Below the pieces are notes generated by a model. The model searched no databases. It had not been told where the DNA came from and worked only from the letters and a program-made list of their open reading frames with translations. Below, piece by piece: positions 1-7,928 of a stretch of DNA of 64,000 bases. A program made the translations under genes and the position numbers. The number at the start of each line of letters is the position of its first letter. Within the stretch, counting starts at the first letter, position 1. The stretch covers positions 2,914,001 to 2,978,000 of the forward strand of contig NZ_AP025490.1 in the NCBI RefSeq assembly GCF_024347495.1. The letters are read 5' to 3'. This stretch comes from Vibrio gallaecicus (GTDB lineage Bacteria > Pseudomonadota > Gammaproteobacteria > Enterobacterales > Vibrionaceae).

Positions 1-159
1 ATAACCTATCAGATTGCGAAATATTGACCAATCATGAACTTATAATCTCACCTTTTGCATGAAATCATATTGAAATGGTGCGACCAAAGGTTATAGATGA
101 ATAAATTTGTATTGGCTGATACATGCCAAAACAACGAATCAAAGAGTAGAAAAGGATAA

Positions 160-798
160 ATGATGATTAACAAACAAGACATGGTAACTGCCAATGATGC
201 GCTTGCAGGAAATGAGCAAAAAATTGAAGTAACCGAGCCACATTTTGTCAATCAAACTGACTTAACTAAAGCACCAGAAGGCACTCAGCAGCAAGTGCTA
301 CTAGGCATGGGATGTTTTTGGGGAGCTGAACGACTTTTTTGGAACTTAGATGGCGTTGTTTCTACATCTGTTGGTTATGCCGGAGGTTTTACTAAACACC
401 CAACTTACGAGCAAGTATGTACAGCTCAAACCGGTCATACTGAAGTTGTAAGAGTGATTTTTGATAGTCAAAGATTACCACTAAGCCAACTACTACAAAC
501 ATTTTGGGAACGTCACGACCCTACTCAAGGCATGCAACAAGGCAATGACCGCGGTACTCAATATCGTTCAGCGATTTATACATTTAGCGAAGACCAGCAG
601 AGCATTGCATTACAATCTAAAGATCAATATCAAGCAGCGCTTTCTCAGTCTCTTGGTAATGCCGTGACAACAGAAATCTTACCCGCCGGTCAGTATTTTT
701 ATGCTGAAACTTACCACCAGCAATATCTAGCTAAAAATCCAGGCGGCTACTGCGGTCTAGGTGGTACAGGGGTTTGCTTTCCACCGAGCTTAGCGTAA
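160..798 (+). CDS. msrA: Peptide methionine-(S)-S-oxide reductase MsrA
   Basis: The enzyme reduces methionine-S-sulfoxide in oxidised proteins in the cytoplasm, using thioredoxin. The sequence shows the catalytic GCFWGAE motif at about residues 51-57 (Cys52), the conserved downstream YAGG, and resolving cysteines near the C-terminus (about 198 and 206). At 212 residues it matches the long enterobacterial MsrA form with an N-terminal extension. Tandem ATGs lie at 160 and 163; AAGGA ends at 156, so the second gives better spacing. It lies near ytfK and ytfJ, as in E. coli. A strong hairpin follows, so it is probably monocistronic. Confidence 0.97.
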   Translation: MMINKQDMVTANDALAGNEQKIEVTEPHFVNQTDLTKAPEGTQQQVLLGMGCFWGAERLFWNLDGVVSTSVGYAGGFTKHPTYEQVCTAQTGHTEVVRVIFDSQRLPLSQLLQTFWERHDPTQGMQQGNDRGTQYRSAIYTFSEDQQSIALQSKDQYQAALSQSLGNAVTTEILPAGQYFYAETYHQQYLAKNPGGYCGLGGTGVCFPPSLA

Positions 799-836
799 CC
801 AAGTAATTAGAAACGGTGACTTCATATCAGATATAA

Positions 837-868
837 AAATGGCTTCCTCACTGGAAGCCATTTCTTCA
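837..868 (+). terminator. Rho-independent terminator after msrA
   Basis: An 11-bp perfect stem (arms 837-847 and 853-863, AAATGGCTTCC and its complement) with a 5-nt loop is followed by a T-rich stretch. It lies between the converging msrA and ytfK genes and may serve both. Confidence 0.85.
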
Positions 869-929
869 TACCGAACTTTAAAACCAGATAGCTGAGTATC
901 CAGACAATTTAATGCCTATAGGTAAGAGC

Positions 930-1130
930 TTAAACAGGTAAGCCTGCAATCGTACCATTCACTTCTTTAAAAATAGTCAGCTTTTGTTTGTCTGAAATTT
1001 CAGGAAGCAGAACCTTGCCTTGATCGAATCGAAACTCACCGATACCTTCAATAGCAAACTGACCTTTAAACAAAACTTTAACGAAACGTGCCACTTGACG
1101 TGGACGGTATGTAGAAAATTCACGGAGCAT
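930..1130 (-). CDS. ytfK: YtfK (DUF1107) stringent-response modulator
   Basis: This small basic cytoplasmic protein (66 residues from the chosen start) resembles E. coli YtfK (68 residues): the pattern Y.P.QVA.FVK.LF.G.F, then FD.GK.L.P, is plain. In E. coli, YtfK promotes SpoT-dependent (p)ppGpp accumulation; the same role here is inferred from homology. An in-frame ATG exists at 1169, but the ATG at 1130 has GAGG six bases upstream and restores the family length. Its position between msrA and ytfJ matches the E. coli neighbourhood. Confidence 0.88.
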   Translation of the reverse strand: MLREFSTYRPRQVARFVKVLFKGQFAIEGIGEFRFDQGKVLLPEISDKQKLTIFKEVNGTIAGLPV

Positions 1131-1375
1131 ATACAACCTCAATTCCATTTGGGGTAAAACAGTATTCACTTAGGTGTTCAAATTTACCTTATTTTCAGCT
1201 AATTCCTTTAGCGACACCAACATGATCGTGCACCAAGCCAGTATAGCGTACATTATACTCATAGATAACATATCTGCAACACCTTTCTATAGCGCACGAT
1301 AAGAAAGTTAACAAAGCAATTTTCTAATTTCATATTATACTTCCAAGGCAAACCAACTAGCGGAATAAAAATATA

Positions 1376-1927
1376 ATGAAAAACAAAACTCTACTTACTC
1401 TACTACTATCAGCCTCTCCTCTATTCGCCAATGCTCATAACCTTTCTGTTGGCGGCTCAGTCCCAACAGTTGAGGTAAACAGCTACGGCGAAATAATCCT
1501 TAAAGAAGGCAATACGGACTACCAAACTTGGTCAACCAATGCTCTCTTAGGAAAAGTTCGAGTCATTCAAGCGATTGCTGGTCGAAGCAGCTCAAAAGAA
1601 ATGAATGCGCCTTTAATGGCTGCAATTACCGCAGCTAAATTCTCTGAAAATGATTACCAAACGACGACAGTCATCAACCAAGATGATTCCATTTGGGGTA
1701 CAGGATCGTTTGTGAAATCTTCTGCAGAAGACAGCAAAGAAGAATTTCCTTGGTCATCTATGATTTTGGATGAAGATGGGCAAGTAGCAAGTTCTTGGGC
1801 TCTACAAGAAGAAAGCTCTGCGATTATTGTCCAGGATAAACAAGGCAAAATATTATTTGTGAAAGAGGGATCATTGACTGAAACAGAAATTGCCAGCGTG
1901 ATTTCGCTAATTAAAACCAGTCTATAA
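1376..1927 (+). CDS. ytfJ: YtfJ family periplasmic protein
   Basis: The 183-residue protein has a clear signal peptide (cleavage after about residue 20, ...FANA-HN). The mature part matches the YtfJ family: GKVRVIQ.IAGR, YQTTTVIN.DD, PWS..I.D..G and a C-terminal DK.GKI.F.K.G segment. The fold is thioredoxin-like but no CXXC is present, so redox catalysis is doubtful and the function is not established. Family length is about 184 residues, so the gene is complete. It sits upstream of a zinc-regulated operon but is probably transcribed separately. Confidence 0.9.
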   Translation: MKNKTLLTLLLSASPLFANAHNLSVGGSVPTVEVNSYGEIILKEGNTDYQTWSTNALLGKVRVIQAIAGRSSSKEMNAPLMAAITAAKFSENDYQTTTVINQDDSIWGTGSFVKSSAEDSKEEFPWSSMILDEDGQVASSWALQEESSAIIVQDKQGKILFVKEGSLTETEIASVISLIKTSL

Positions 1928-1945
1928 CAACTTATTACCTTCTTT

Positions 1946-1992
1946 TTGAAGATCTATCTAAAGGATATTGTTATATTGTAACAATATCCTTT
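1946..1992 (+). promoter_or_regulatory. Zur-like operator over the zinc operon promoter
   Basis: A perfect inverted repeat lies at 1960-1992: 14-nt arms AAAGGATATTGTTA and its complement around TATTG. Its core TGTTATATTGTAACA differs at one position from the enterobacterial Zur consensus core TGTTATAWTATAACA. A plausible promoter, TTGAAG (1946-1951), 17 bp, TGTTAT (1969-1974), overlaps it. The downstream genes are zinc-uptake genes. The repeat ends in a short T-run, so it could also terminate ytfJ transcription. Confidence 0.7.
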
Positions 1993-2017
1993 TTGCATCT
2001 ATGGTACTCATCTCTAC

Positions 2018-2308
2018 ATGCGGCATAAACCTCTAGTGACATTACAGCGTGGGAGTTATTTAGCATTAGTACTCGTACTCATGCTGAATTTTGCTGCTAT
2101 TGCTCATGCTATCGATGATACGCCTCATCACCATTTACACCATCAATGCGAACTCTTTTCTGCTATCCAATGTGGGCTAGCACACACACCTGTTACACTG
2201 CCTCAAATAAAACAAAAATTTGAAAATTATCAATCACTTGCGATACAAAAGGTAAAGAGACTTTACTTCGCGTATTTGGCTCGTTCTCCACCAAGCATTA
2301 TCCGTTAA
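2018..2308 (+). CDS. DUF2607 family small exported protein
   Basis: First gene of the zinc operon, 96 residues. It has an N-terminal hydrophobic signal or anchor (about residues 12-32), then a histidine patch (HHHLHHQC, about residues 38-45) and a basic C-terminus. The His/Cys cluster suggests zinc binding in the periplasm or at the membrane, which is inference. It resembles the DUF2607 proteins that precede zrgA in vibrios. No good Shine-Dalgarno site precedes the ATG, so the start is tentative. It may be one of the V. cholerae zrgA-E set, but I cannot assign the letter. Confidence 0.7.
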   Translation: MRHKPLVTLQRGSYLALVLVLMLNFAAIAHAIDDTPHHHLHHQCELFSAIQCGLAHTPVTLPQIKQKFENYQSLAIQKVKRLYFAYLARSPPSIIR

Positions 2309-2346
2309 CTTATTACTTTAACTTTTAATTCTTTAGGAAAACTCAA

Positions 2347-3198
2347 ATGAAACGTACTTTAATCTCATTATGTATCGGTCTTGCTGCTTCTCACTCGGTT
2401 TTAGCAGAAGAACACTTTCGCTCACACGATGCACATGTTCACGGACATGTGGAAGTTAATATTGCACAAGATAACAATGAGTTATTAATCGAAGTCACGG
2501 CTCCTGGTTCTGATGTTGTTGGTTTTGAACACGCACCAAAAACACCAGAGCAAATAAAAGCACTTGAACATGCAACTGCAATGCTTAACCAACCAGAAAG
2601 CCTATTCGCTTTTAACAATGCGCAATGTGAGCTTAAATTTAAATCCGTTTCAAATTCATTAGAGCAAGAAGAGCATGAAGGTCATGATCACCATGATGAT
2701 AAACATGACCATGACGCTCATGAAGGTCACGACCACCATGATGACAAACATGACCACGACGCTCATGAAGGTCACGATCACCACGATGACAAACATGACC
2801 ACGACGATCATGAAGGTCACGACCACCATGATGACAAACATGACCACGACGATCATGAAGGTCACGACCACCACGATGACAAACATGACCACGACGATCA
2901 TGAAGGTCACGACCACCACGATGACAAACATGACCTCGACGCTCATGAAGGTCACGACCACCACGATGACAAACATGACCATGACGATCATGAAGGTCAC
3001 GACCATTCAGAAGGCGGTCACGGTGAATTCACTGTGGAATACCACTATGACTGCTCTGCTATCAACAAACTGGATTCGATCAGTACTCAATGGTTCTCAA
3101 CGTTCACTAACACAGAATCAATGACTGTTAACTTGCTGACAGATACAAAACAAGTTCAACAGAAACTGACACCAAAACAAGTTAGCTTTCGCTTTTAA
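2347..3198 (+). CDS. zrgA: Histidine-rich zinc uptake protein ZrgA (DUF2796)
   Basis: The 283-residue periplasmic protein has a signal peptide (cleavage ...SVLA-EEHF, about residue 20) and the DUF2796 start DAHVHGHVEVNIA. A His/Asp-rich insert covers about residues 111-220 and is built from seven tandem 15-residue units. A conserved C-terminal domain follows (YHYDC, then W...F). In V. cholerae ZrgA belongs to a Zur-regulated zinc import system beside ZnuABC. By analogy this protein captures zinc for the ABC transporter encoded next. GGAAA lies upstream of the ATG. Confidence 0.88.
   Translation: MKRTLISLCIGLAASHSVLAEEHFRSHDAHVHGHVEVNIAQDNNELLIEVTAPGSDVVGFEHAPKTPEQIKALEHATAMLNQPESLFAFNNAQCELKFKSVSNSLEQEEHEGHDHHDDKHDHDAHEGHDHHDDKHDHDAHEGHDHHDDKHDHDDHEGHDHHDDKHDHDDHEGHDHHDDKHDHDDHEGHDHHDDKHDLDAHEGHDHHDDKHDHDDHEGHDHSEGGHGEFTVEYHYDCSAINKLDSISTQWFSTFTNTESMTVNLLTDTKQVQQKLTPKQVSFRF
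2677..2991 (+). repeat. Seven tandem 45-bp repeats coding a His-rich domain
   Basis: Seven consecutive 45-bp units each encode EGHDHHDDKHDHDxH (x = A or D). Unit six has H to L (DLDAH). A degenerate partial eighth unit (EGHDHSEGGH) follows. The units are nearly identical in DNA and in frame, so copy-number change by slippage or recombination would keep the reading frame. Confidence 0.95.
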
Positions 3199-3232
3199 TC
3201 TGGCTATATAGTCTACATTGAAACCGTACAAT

Positions 3233-3266
3233 ACTAGCCAAGTAAGTAACCACTTACTTGGCTAGT
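3233..3266 (+). other. Perfect hairpin between zrgA and the ABC ATPase gene
   Basis: A 15-bp perfect stem (arms 3233-3247 and 3252-3266, starting ACTAGCCAAG) has a 4-nt loop AACC. An AT-rich stretch follows, without a continuous T-run. It could be a partial terminator or an mRNA-stabilising 3-prime end that sets the ratio of binding protein to transporter. Confidence 0.8.
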
Positions 3267-3303
3267 TATATTGTATTTATTACACCGTTATTTAGGAGCG
3301 ACT

Positions 3304-4011
3304 ATGTCAGATACAAGCTCACCACTTGTCGTTGAACTCCATGATGTACAATTTCGTTGGAAAGCGGACTTACCTGCCACTCTTGAAATCTCATCATTAC
3401 AGATCAAGCACCAAGAACACTTGTTCATCAAAGGACCAAGTGGCTGTGGCAAATCAACCCTGCTCGGGTTATTAACCGGTATAAACCAAGCTCAACAAGG
3501 ACAAGTGACGATTCTCGGGGAAGACCTCACTCAATTATCCCCACGTCAGTGTGATATGTTTCGCGCAGATAACATCGGTTACATTTTCCAACAGTTCAAC
3601 CTATTGCCATATCTATCAGTAATAGATAACGTCACTTTGCCTTGCCAGTTTTCGAAAGTGCGCAAGCAACAAGTGACAGGTGACCTAAAAAAAACAGCAC
3701 GAGAACTACTCGATAGATTGCACCTGCCAAAAGGGCTCATGGATAAGCCTGTTATAGAGTTAAGTATCGGACAACAACAAAGAGTTGCCGCAGCTCGAGC
3801 TTTGATTGGTCAGCCCAAAATTATTATTGCTGATGAACCAACCTCGGCATTGGATCACGACAATCGAGAGCTCTTTATAGAGTTACTCATGGAACAAGCA
3901 AACCAAGCAGGTTCAACGCTTATTTTTGTTAGTCACGACCCGACGTTAGAAAAGCTTTTCAAGCGTAGTATTGATTTAACGACGGTTAATGAAGCGAAGG
4001 TAACACTATGA
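3304..4011 (+). CDS. ABC transporter ATPase of the zinc operon
   Basis: This is a 235-residue LolD/MacB-type ATPase with Walker A GPSGCGKST, Q-loop FQQFN, signature LSIGQQQR, Walker B IIIADEPTSALD and the H-loop SHD. The start at 3304 has AGGAG five bases upstream; a longer in-frame ATG at 3271 lacks this. It overlaps the permease gene by four bases (ATGA). Context makes it the energising subunit of the Zrg zinc system. The family more often drives lipoprotein or macrolide export, so its mechanism in zinc import is unclear. Confidence 0.9.
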   Translation: MSDTSSPLVVELHDVQFRWKADLPATLEISSLQIKHQEHLFIKGPSGCGKSTLLGLLTGINQAQQGQVTILGEDLTQLSPRQCDMFRADNIGYIFQQFNLLPYLSVIDNVTLPCQFSKVRKQQVTGDLKKTARELLDRLHLPKGLMDKPVIELSIGQQQRVAAARALIGQPKIIIADEPTSALDHDNRELFIELLMEQANQAGSTLIFVSHDPTLEKLFKRSIDLTTVNEAKVTL

Positions 4012-5267
4012 AAGTAATTACTCACTTAGCGTTTAAAAGCGTACTTAACCGTAAAGCGACGGCTATTCTTACAATCTTAACGGTCGCCGTTTCAGTTATT
4101 TTACTCTTAGGTGTTGAGCGTGTTAGAACTCAAGCAAAAAGCAGTTTCGCTAATACGATTTCAGGTACTGACCTCATCGTAGGTGGCCGTTCTGGGCAAG
4201 TTAACCTTTTGCTGTATTCAGTATTCCGCATAGGTAATGCGACTAATAATATTGACTGGAAAAGCTATGAAGAGTTTAGCCAACATAGAGCAGTGAAATG
4301 GGCAGTACCTATCTCACTTGGTGACTCTCATAAAGGCTTCCGCGTCATGGGCACCAATCAGAGCTATTTTGAACACTACCGGTATGGAAGTAAGCAATTA
4401 CTAACCTTGCAACAAGGTTCTGAGTTCAATAGCCTTTTTGAAACAGTACTAGGGGCTGATGTCGCTAAACAATTAGGCTACAAAATTGGCGATAAAATCA
4501 CACTTGCTCATGGGCTTAGTGATGTTGCTTTCAGCCGTCATGATGACCTTCCCTTTACTGTTGTTGGCATTATTGCTCCTACAGGCACTCCTGTAGATAA
4601 AACCGTTCATGTTTCATTAGAAGCAATAGAAGCAATCCATGTTGGTTGGGAATCAGGGGCAAACTTAGGTTACAAGCCTGATGTAGAAAAACTCAAGGCA
4701 CATAAATTTGAACCACAGCAAATCACAGCAATGATGCTGGGATTAAATTCCAAAATTCAGACCTTTGCTTTGCAAAGAGAAATCAACACATATCGCCAAG
4801 AACCACTGAGTGCCATTATGCCTGGTATTGCCCTTTATGAGTTATGGGGAATGATGGCAGTTGCAGAGCAAGCCCTATTAGTTGTTTCCGGCTTTGTTGT
4901 CGTAGCTGGGTTACTTGGAATGTTGAGCAGCTTATTAACTAGCTTACAAGAGCGTCGTAGGGAAATGGCTATCTTAAGAGCTATGGGAGCAAGGCCAAGG
5001 CACGTGTTCAGCCTATTGATAAGTGAAGCAAGCGCGCTCACATTCCTAGGTATCATGCTTGGTGTCGCGACTTTATTTGCCTTAATAACAATGACAGCAC
5101 CAATAATTCAGCAGCATTATGGTATCAACATATCTATATCTGCGATTACATCACATGAATGGCAATTACTTATGCTTGTGCAACTTGCTGGCATTATTAT
5201 TGGTTTCATTCCAGCATTTCGTGCCTATCGCCAGTCGCTGGCAGATGGTATGACAATTAGAATTTAG
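4008..5267 (+). CDS. MacB/FtsX-type ABC permease of the zinc operon
   Basis: The 419-residue inner-membrane protein has one N-terminal membrane segment (about residues 15-35), a large periplasmic MacB-PCD-like domain, and three C-terminal segments (about 280-310, 335-365, 385-405). The loop after the second segment carries the family motif LQERRREMAILRAMGARP. It is translationally coupled to the ATPase through ATGA. This architecture belongs to mechanotransmission transporters, not to classic importers such as ZnuB, so the locus may move a zinc-binding partner or sense load. That is inference. Confidence 0.9.
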   Translation: MKVITHLAFKSVLNRKATAILTILTVAVSVILLLGVERVRTQAKSSFANTISGTDLIVGGRSGQVNLLLYSVFRIGNATNNIDWKSYEEFSQHRAVKWAVPISLGDSHKGFRVMGTNQSYFEHYRYGSKQLLTLQQGSEFNSLFETVLGADVAKQLGYKIGDKITLAHGLSDVAFSRHDDLPFTVVGIIAPTGTPVDKTVHVSLEAIEAIHVGWESGANLGYKPDVEKLKAHKFEPQQITAMMLGLNSKIQTFALQREINTYRQEPLSAIMPGIALYELWGMMAVAEQALLVVSGFVVVAGLLGMLSSLLTSLQERRREMAILRAMGARPRHVFSLLISEASALTFLGIMLGVATLFALITMTAPIIQQHYGINISISAITSHEWQLLMLVQLAGIIIGFIPAFRAYRQSLADGMTIRI

Positions 5268-5281
5268 TACAGGATTTAACA

Positions 5282-5830
5282 ATGAAGCATAAATTATTGC
5301 TACTTATAGGGTTAGTCTTCATCCCTTTTTATAGCGTAGCAAACTCAGGAAGCACATCTGACAGCCAGACGACACAAGAAAGTGATAGCACCATCAGTAA
5401 TGATGCTTTACTTAATCTTGATTGGATCGACCTGATCCCAGACTCTGAACAATCATTTTTAGACCCATTTGGAATGCCTACGGTTGATCACTCACAAGAA
5501 AAACCACAACAATCAAAGCTAGGGGCAATTAGACCAGAGCTTAACGGCAGTAAAGTTAAAATTCCTGGGTTTGTGATTCCATTAGAAGGTGATGCTGACA
5601 TGATCACTGAATTCTTACTGGTTCCATATTTCGGAGCATGCATCCATGTACCACCACCACCACCGAATCAAATTATTTACGTGAAATTCCCTAAAGGCGC
5701 TCCAATACAGGAGTTATGGGATGTGATTTATGTTGTGGGAACACTTAAAACAGAAAGTATCAGCCATGATTTAGCTGAAACAGGATATTTGATCGACGGG
5801 ATCGAAATTGAAGCTTACGATGACATGTAA
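5282..5830 (+). CDS. DUF3299 periplasmic protein, last gene of the zinc operon
   Basis: The 182-residue protein has a signal peptide (about residues 1-20), a low-complexity Ser/Thr linker, and a DUF3299 domain. The domain shows GFVIPLEGD, then YFGACIHVPPPPPNQIIYV (one conserved Cys and His) near residues 117-135. It starts 14 bases after the permease gene. The Cys/His pair and the proline run are family hallmarks of unknown function. A periplasmic zinc-handling accessory role is inferred from context only. Confidence 0.85.
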   Translation: MKHKLLLLIGLVFIPFYSVANSGSTSDSQTTQESDSTISNDALLNLDWIDLIPDSEQSFLDPFGMPTVDHSQEKPQQSKLGAIRPELNGSKVKIPGFVIPLEGDADMITEFLLVPYFGACIHVPPPPPNQIIYVKFPKGAPIQELWDVIYVVGTLKTESISHDLAETGYLIDGIEIEAYDDM

Positions 5831-5836
5831 TTTTTC

Positions 5837-5859
5837 ATAAAATGCTTTATTCATTTTAT
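5837..5859 (+). other. AT-rich hairpin just after the zinc operon
   Basis: ATAAAATG (5837-5844) and CATTTTAT (5852-5859) form an 8-bp stem with a 7-nt loop, seven bases after the last stop codon. No T-run follows, so it is only a weak terminator candidate. Confidence 0.4.
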
Positions 5860-5914
5860 CGGTATATAGCAAGTTAAACATAAGAAACCATACACATAAC
5901 AAAATGGTAACTAG

Positions 5915-5958
5915 CTAGCTTATCTATTTTAAACAATATAGTTAGATAGATAAGCTAG
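5915..5958. repeat. 13-bp inverted repeat at the end of the small ORF
   Basis: CTAGCTTATCTAT (5915-5927) and its exact complement (5946-5958) are separated by 18 bases. The repeat overlaps the last codons and stop of the 34-residue ORF. Neither side has a good T-run, so a terminator role is uncertain. Confidence 0.6.
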
Positions 5959-6033
5959 TAAAGCCACATAACTGACCAGGATTAAACCTAATGTGAGCTG
6001 CTTCTTCAGCTTATTGTCATTCACTTGACTCAT
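5929..6033 (-). CDS. Putative 34-residue single-pass membrane protein
   Basis: This short ORF has the start MSQVNDNKLKKQ, a hydrophobic helix over residues 13-33 (LTLGLILVSYVALLAYL) and a stop right after the helix. A strong Shine-Dalgarno GGAGGG lies four bases before the ATG, and a promoter-like pair lies about 40-70 bases upstream. The layout (charged cytoplasmic end, then one helix) is typical of bacterial small membrane proteins. I do not recognise a family. It runs opposite to the zinc operon and to the TIGR03899 gene. Confidence 0.6.
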   Translation of the reverse strand: MSQVNDNKLKKQLTLGLILVSYVALLAYLSNYIV

Positions 6034-6070
6034 GTTCCCTCCATAATTAACACAACAAATTTAACATTTT

Positions 6071-6100
6071 ATTATCATCACCTGAAGCTAAATTTTGTAA
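6071..6100 (-). promoter_or_regulatory. Candidate promoter for the 34-residue ORF
   Basis: Read on the minus strand: TTACAA (6100-6095), 18-bp spacer, GATAAT (6076-6071). It lies about 40 bases upstream of the small ORF start. Confidence 0.4.
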
Positions 6101-6189
6101 TGTCTCTTCCTTGTGACATCAACATCTAGCAACTACGAGAATAAAGAGTTACATTTTAATCAGTTATAGTTTTCCTTTACGGTATTCTT

Positions 6190-7110
6190 ATGTCTGAAAA
6201 CAAACAACCCGTTGTCATTGAGCACGACAATACAGCTCAAAACGCTTCTCATCATGAAAAAAAGACCTACATAAAAGACAGTGCAAGCCGAGTGCTTAGC
6301 ATTGCTCAAAGTTTTGGGCTAGATGCTCTGTTCAAGGATTCAGGCAATTCTGCAAAGTCAGAGAGTACCGATAAGTCTTTAATTGAAAGAGCGCTCTTAA
6401 GGGAAAAGAAACGTAAAGAACAACGACAAAAGAATTTAGAACAAATTCTTAAGCTCGCGCATTCATCATGCAAAGATGAAACCGCAGGCGATCCTGACCA
6501 AGATTGGCTTTACCGCTTCTTCGATATGGCACAAGACATCCATAACACATCAATGCAAAGACTCTGGGCTCAAGTTCTCAAGCGAGAAGTCACCAACCCC
6601 GGTTCAACGTCCATGAAAGCATTACAAGCTCTGCAAGACATGACTCCACGAGAAGCTCAGAACCTTCAAAGAGCCGCATCTTTAGCGTGCAGTTTTGGTA
6701 GTGATAGCAGCCGAAAATTATTACTTGGCTTTAAAGCTCATGGTGGGATTTTTAGTTTCGGTAAACGCGATACAACCAATACGATCAATCTTGGTGGGCA
6801 TCAATTGCCATACTCAAGCTTACTGCACTTGATTGAATTAGGGTTAATTCTGGGGACGGAGCTGGAGTCGGGTGAGATTGATTTTGATCCGGCTTTAAAC
6901 CTTGTTTATCAAGGTAAAACTATGAGTTTACAGCCTATATCAAAGGGCGTGAAACTGATTTATTACCGCTTCAGCCCTACTGGAAATGAGCTATGTAAAT
7001 TACTCGGTAATAAACCAAACATTCAATATTATGATCAGCTCATTGCTTTATTAAGTCAGAAGTTCACTGTACAAACTGAAGCGAAAAGCAGTGTTCACCA
7101 CACCGTTTAA
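6190..7110 (+). CDS. TIGR03899 family protein of unknown function
   Basis: The 306-residue soluble protein has no signal peptide. It has a charged, coiled-coil-prone segment at about residues 65-95 (LLREKKRKEQRQKNLEQIL), then a motif region DPDWLYRFFDMAQDIHN...M..LWA..LKREV, and a C-terminal half that ends in a YRFSPTGNELC segment. This matches the TIGR03899/DUF2806-like family found in vibrios. The D-WL..F...A..V....MQ.LWA..L pattern also occurs in DUF2806 proteins, some linked to mobile or defence loci. No function is known to me. Confidence 0.75.
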   Translation: MSENKQPVVIEHDNTAQNASHHEKKTYIKDSASRVLSIAQSFGLDALFKDSGNSAKSESTDKSLIERALLREKKRKEQRQKNLEQILKLAHSSCKDETAGDPDQDWLYRFFDMAQDIHNTSMQRLWAQVLKREVTNPGSTSMKALQALQDMTPREAQNLQRAASLACSFGSDSSRKLLLGFKAHGGIFSFGKRDTTNTINLGGHQLPYSSLLHLIELGLILGTELESGEIDFDPALNLVYQGKTMSLQPISKGVKLIYYRFSPTGNELCKLLGNKPNIQYYDQLIALLSQKFTVQTEAKSSVHHTV

Positions 7111-7185
7111 ACTGACGAAACGAATTGCTTGGATATTAATAAACCAACCGTAGAACTAGGCAAGCACGAAATAAATCAATAAATT

Positions 7186-7232
7186 GAAGAAGTTAGTTAA
7201 CTCACCTTTTATTAACTAACTTCGTCTTTTAT
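7186..7232 (+). terminator. Terminator after the TIGR03899 gene
   Basis: GAAGTTAGTTAA (7189-7200) pairs perfectly with 7212-7223, with an 11-nt loop, and GTCTTTTATTTTA follows. It lies between converging genes. Confidence 0.75.
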
Positions 7233-7283
7233 TTTACTTAGCCTCTTATTTACTCACTTGATAAAGACTCATTTCTCGTTATT

Positions 7284-7904
7284 TTATGAAGCTAAGACGC
7301 CGCGCTCTTTAAGGCTTGCCACACACTGATCGACCAACTCATCTAAGGACTTATCTCCTGCAAGTAAGTCAATTTCAGGGTTTTCAGGAGCTTCATACAC
7401 AGAGCTGATACCTGTAAAATTCGGGATCTCCCCTGCTCTCGCCTTTTTATACAGCCCTTTAGGGTCTCGCTGCTCGCAGATCTCTAAAGGAGTATTCACG
7501 AATACTTCTAGAAACTCACCCTCAGGCAATAAATCACGGACTAGTTTTCGCTCAGCTTGATGAGGGGAAATAAACGCAGATAGAACAATTAGCCCAGCAT
7601 CTGCCATCAATTTAGCAAGCTCACCAATACGGCGGATATTTTCACGTCGATCTTGTTCTGAAAAACCTAAATCACTGCATAAACCATGGCGAACATTATC
7701 ACCATCAAGCAAGTAAGTATGGTAACCAAGTTGAGCTAAACGGGTTTCAAGTGCCCCAGCAACAGTAGATTTCCCTGAACCAGATAACCCTGTAAACCAA
7801 AGTACAGCTGGTTTCTGTGACTTTATATTTGCTCTAAATTCTTTATCAACCGAGTGTTGGTGCCAAACAATATTCTCATCTTTTGGCTTAAGAGAAGTCG
7901 TCAT
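7284..7904 (-). CDS. cysC: Adenylylsulfate kinase CysC
   Basis: The enzyme phosphorylates APS to PAPS, the second activation step of sulfate assimilation. The 206-residue protein has the P-loop GLSGSGKST at about residues 39-47, [19 protein letters not shown] and the FISP substrate region. Length matches the family. It is the last gene of the minus-strand operon cysD-cysN-SLC13 permease-cysC and starts 24 bases after the permease gene. It is expected to be CysB-activated with the rest. Confidence 0.97.
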   Translation of the reverse strand: MTTSLKPKDENIVWHQHSVDKEFRANIKSQKPAVLWFTGLSGSGKSTVAGALETRLAQLGYHTYLLDGDNVRHGLCSDLGFSEQDRRENIRRIGELAKLMADAGLIVLSAFISPHQAERKLVRDLLPEGEFLEVFVNTPLEICEQRDPKGLYKKARAGEIPNFTGISSVYEAPENPEIDLLAGDKSLDELVDQCVASLKERGVLAS

Positions 7905-7928
7905 GGTTAGTCCTTTAAGTGAACAACA

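Noticed and set aside
48..251. Minus-strand frame upstream of msrA
   Set aside because: It overlaps the msrA start, has no family resemblance and no good ribosome-binding site.
1654..1848. Minus-strand frame inside ytfJ
   Set aside because: It is antisense to a well-supported gene and has no features of its own.
2677..2991. CRISPR array
   Set aside because: The 45-bp units are adjoining and in frame within a coding region.
2659..3124. Long overlapping frames opposite and within the His-rich repeat of zrgA
   Set aside because: They are shadows of the 45-bp repeat, with Val/Met- or Met/Thr-rich low-complexity products and no ribosome-binding site.
5915..5958. Strong terminator of the zinc operon
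   Set aside because: The 13-bp inverted repeat lacks a T-run on either side and overlaps the end of a possible small gene, so it was listed as a repeat only.
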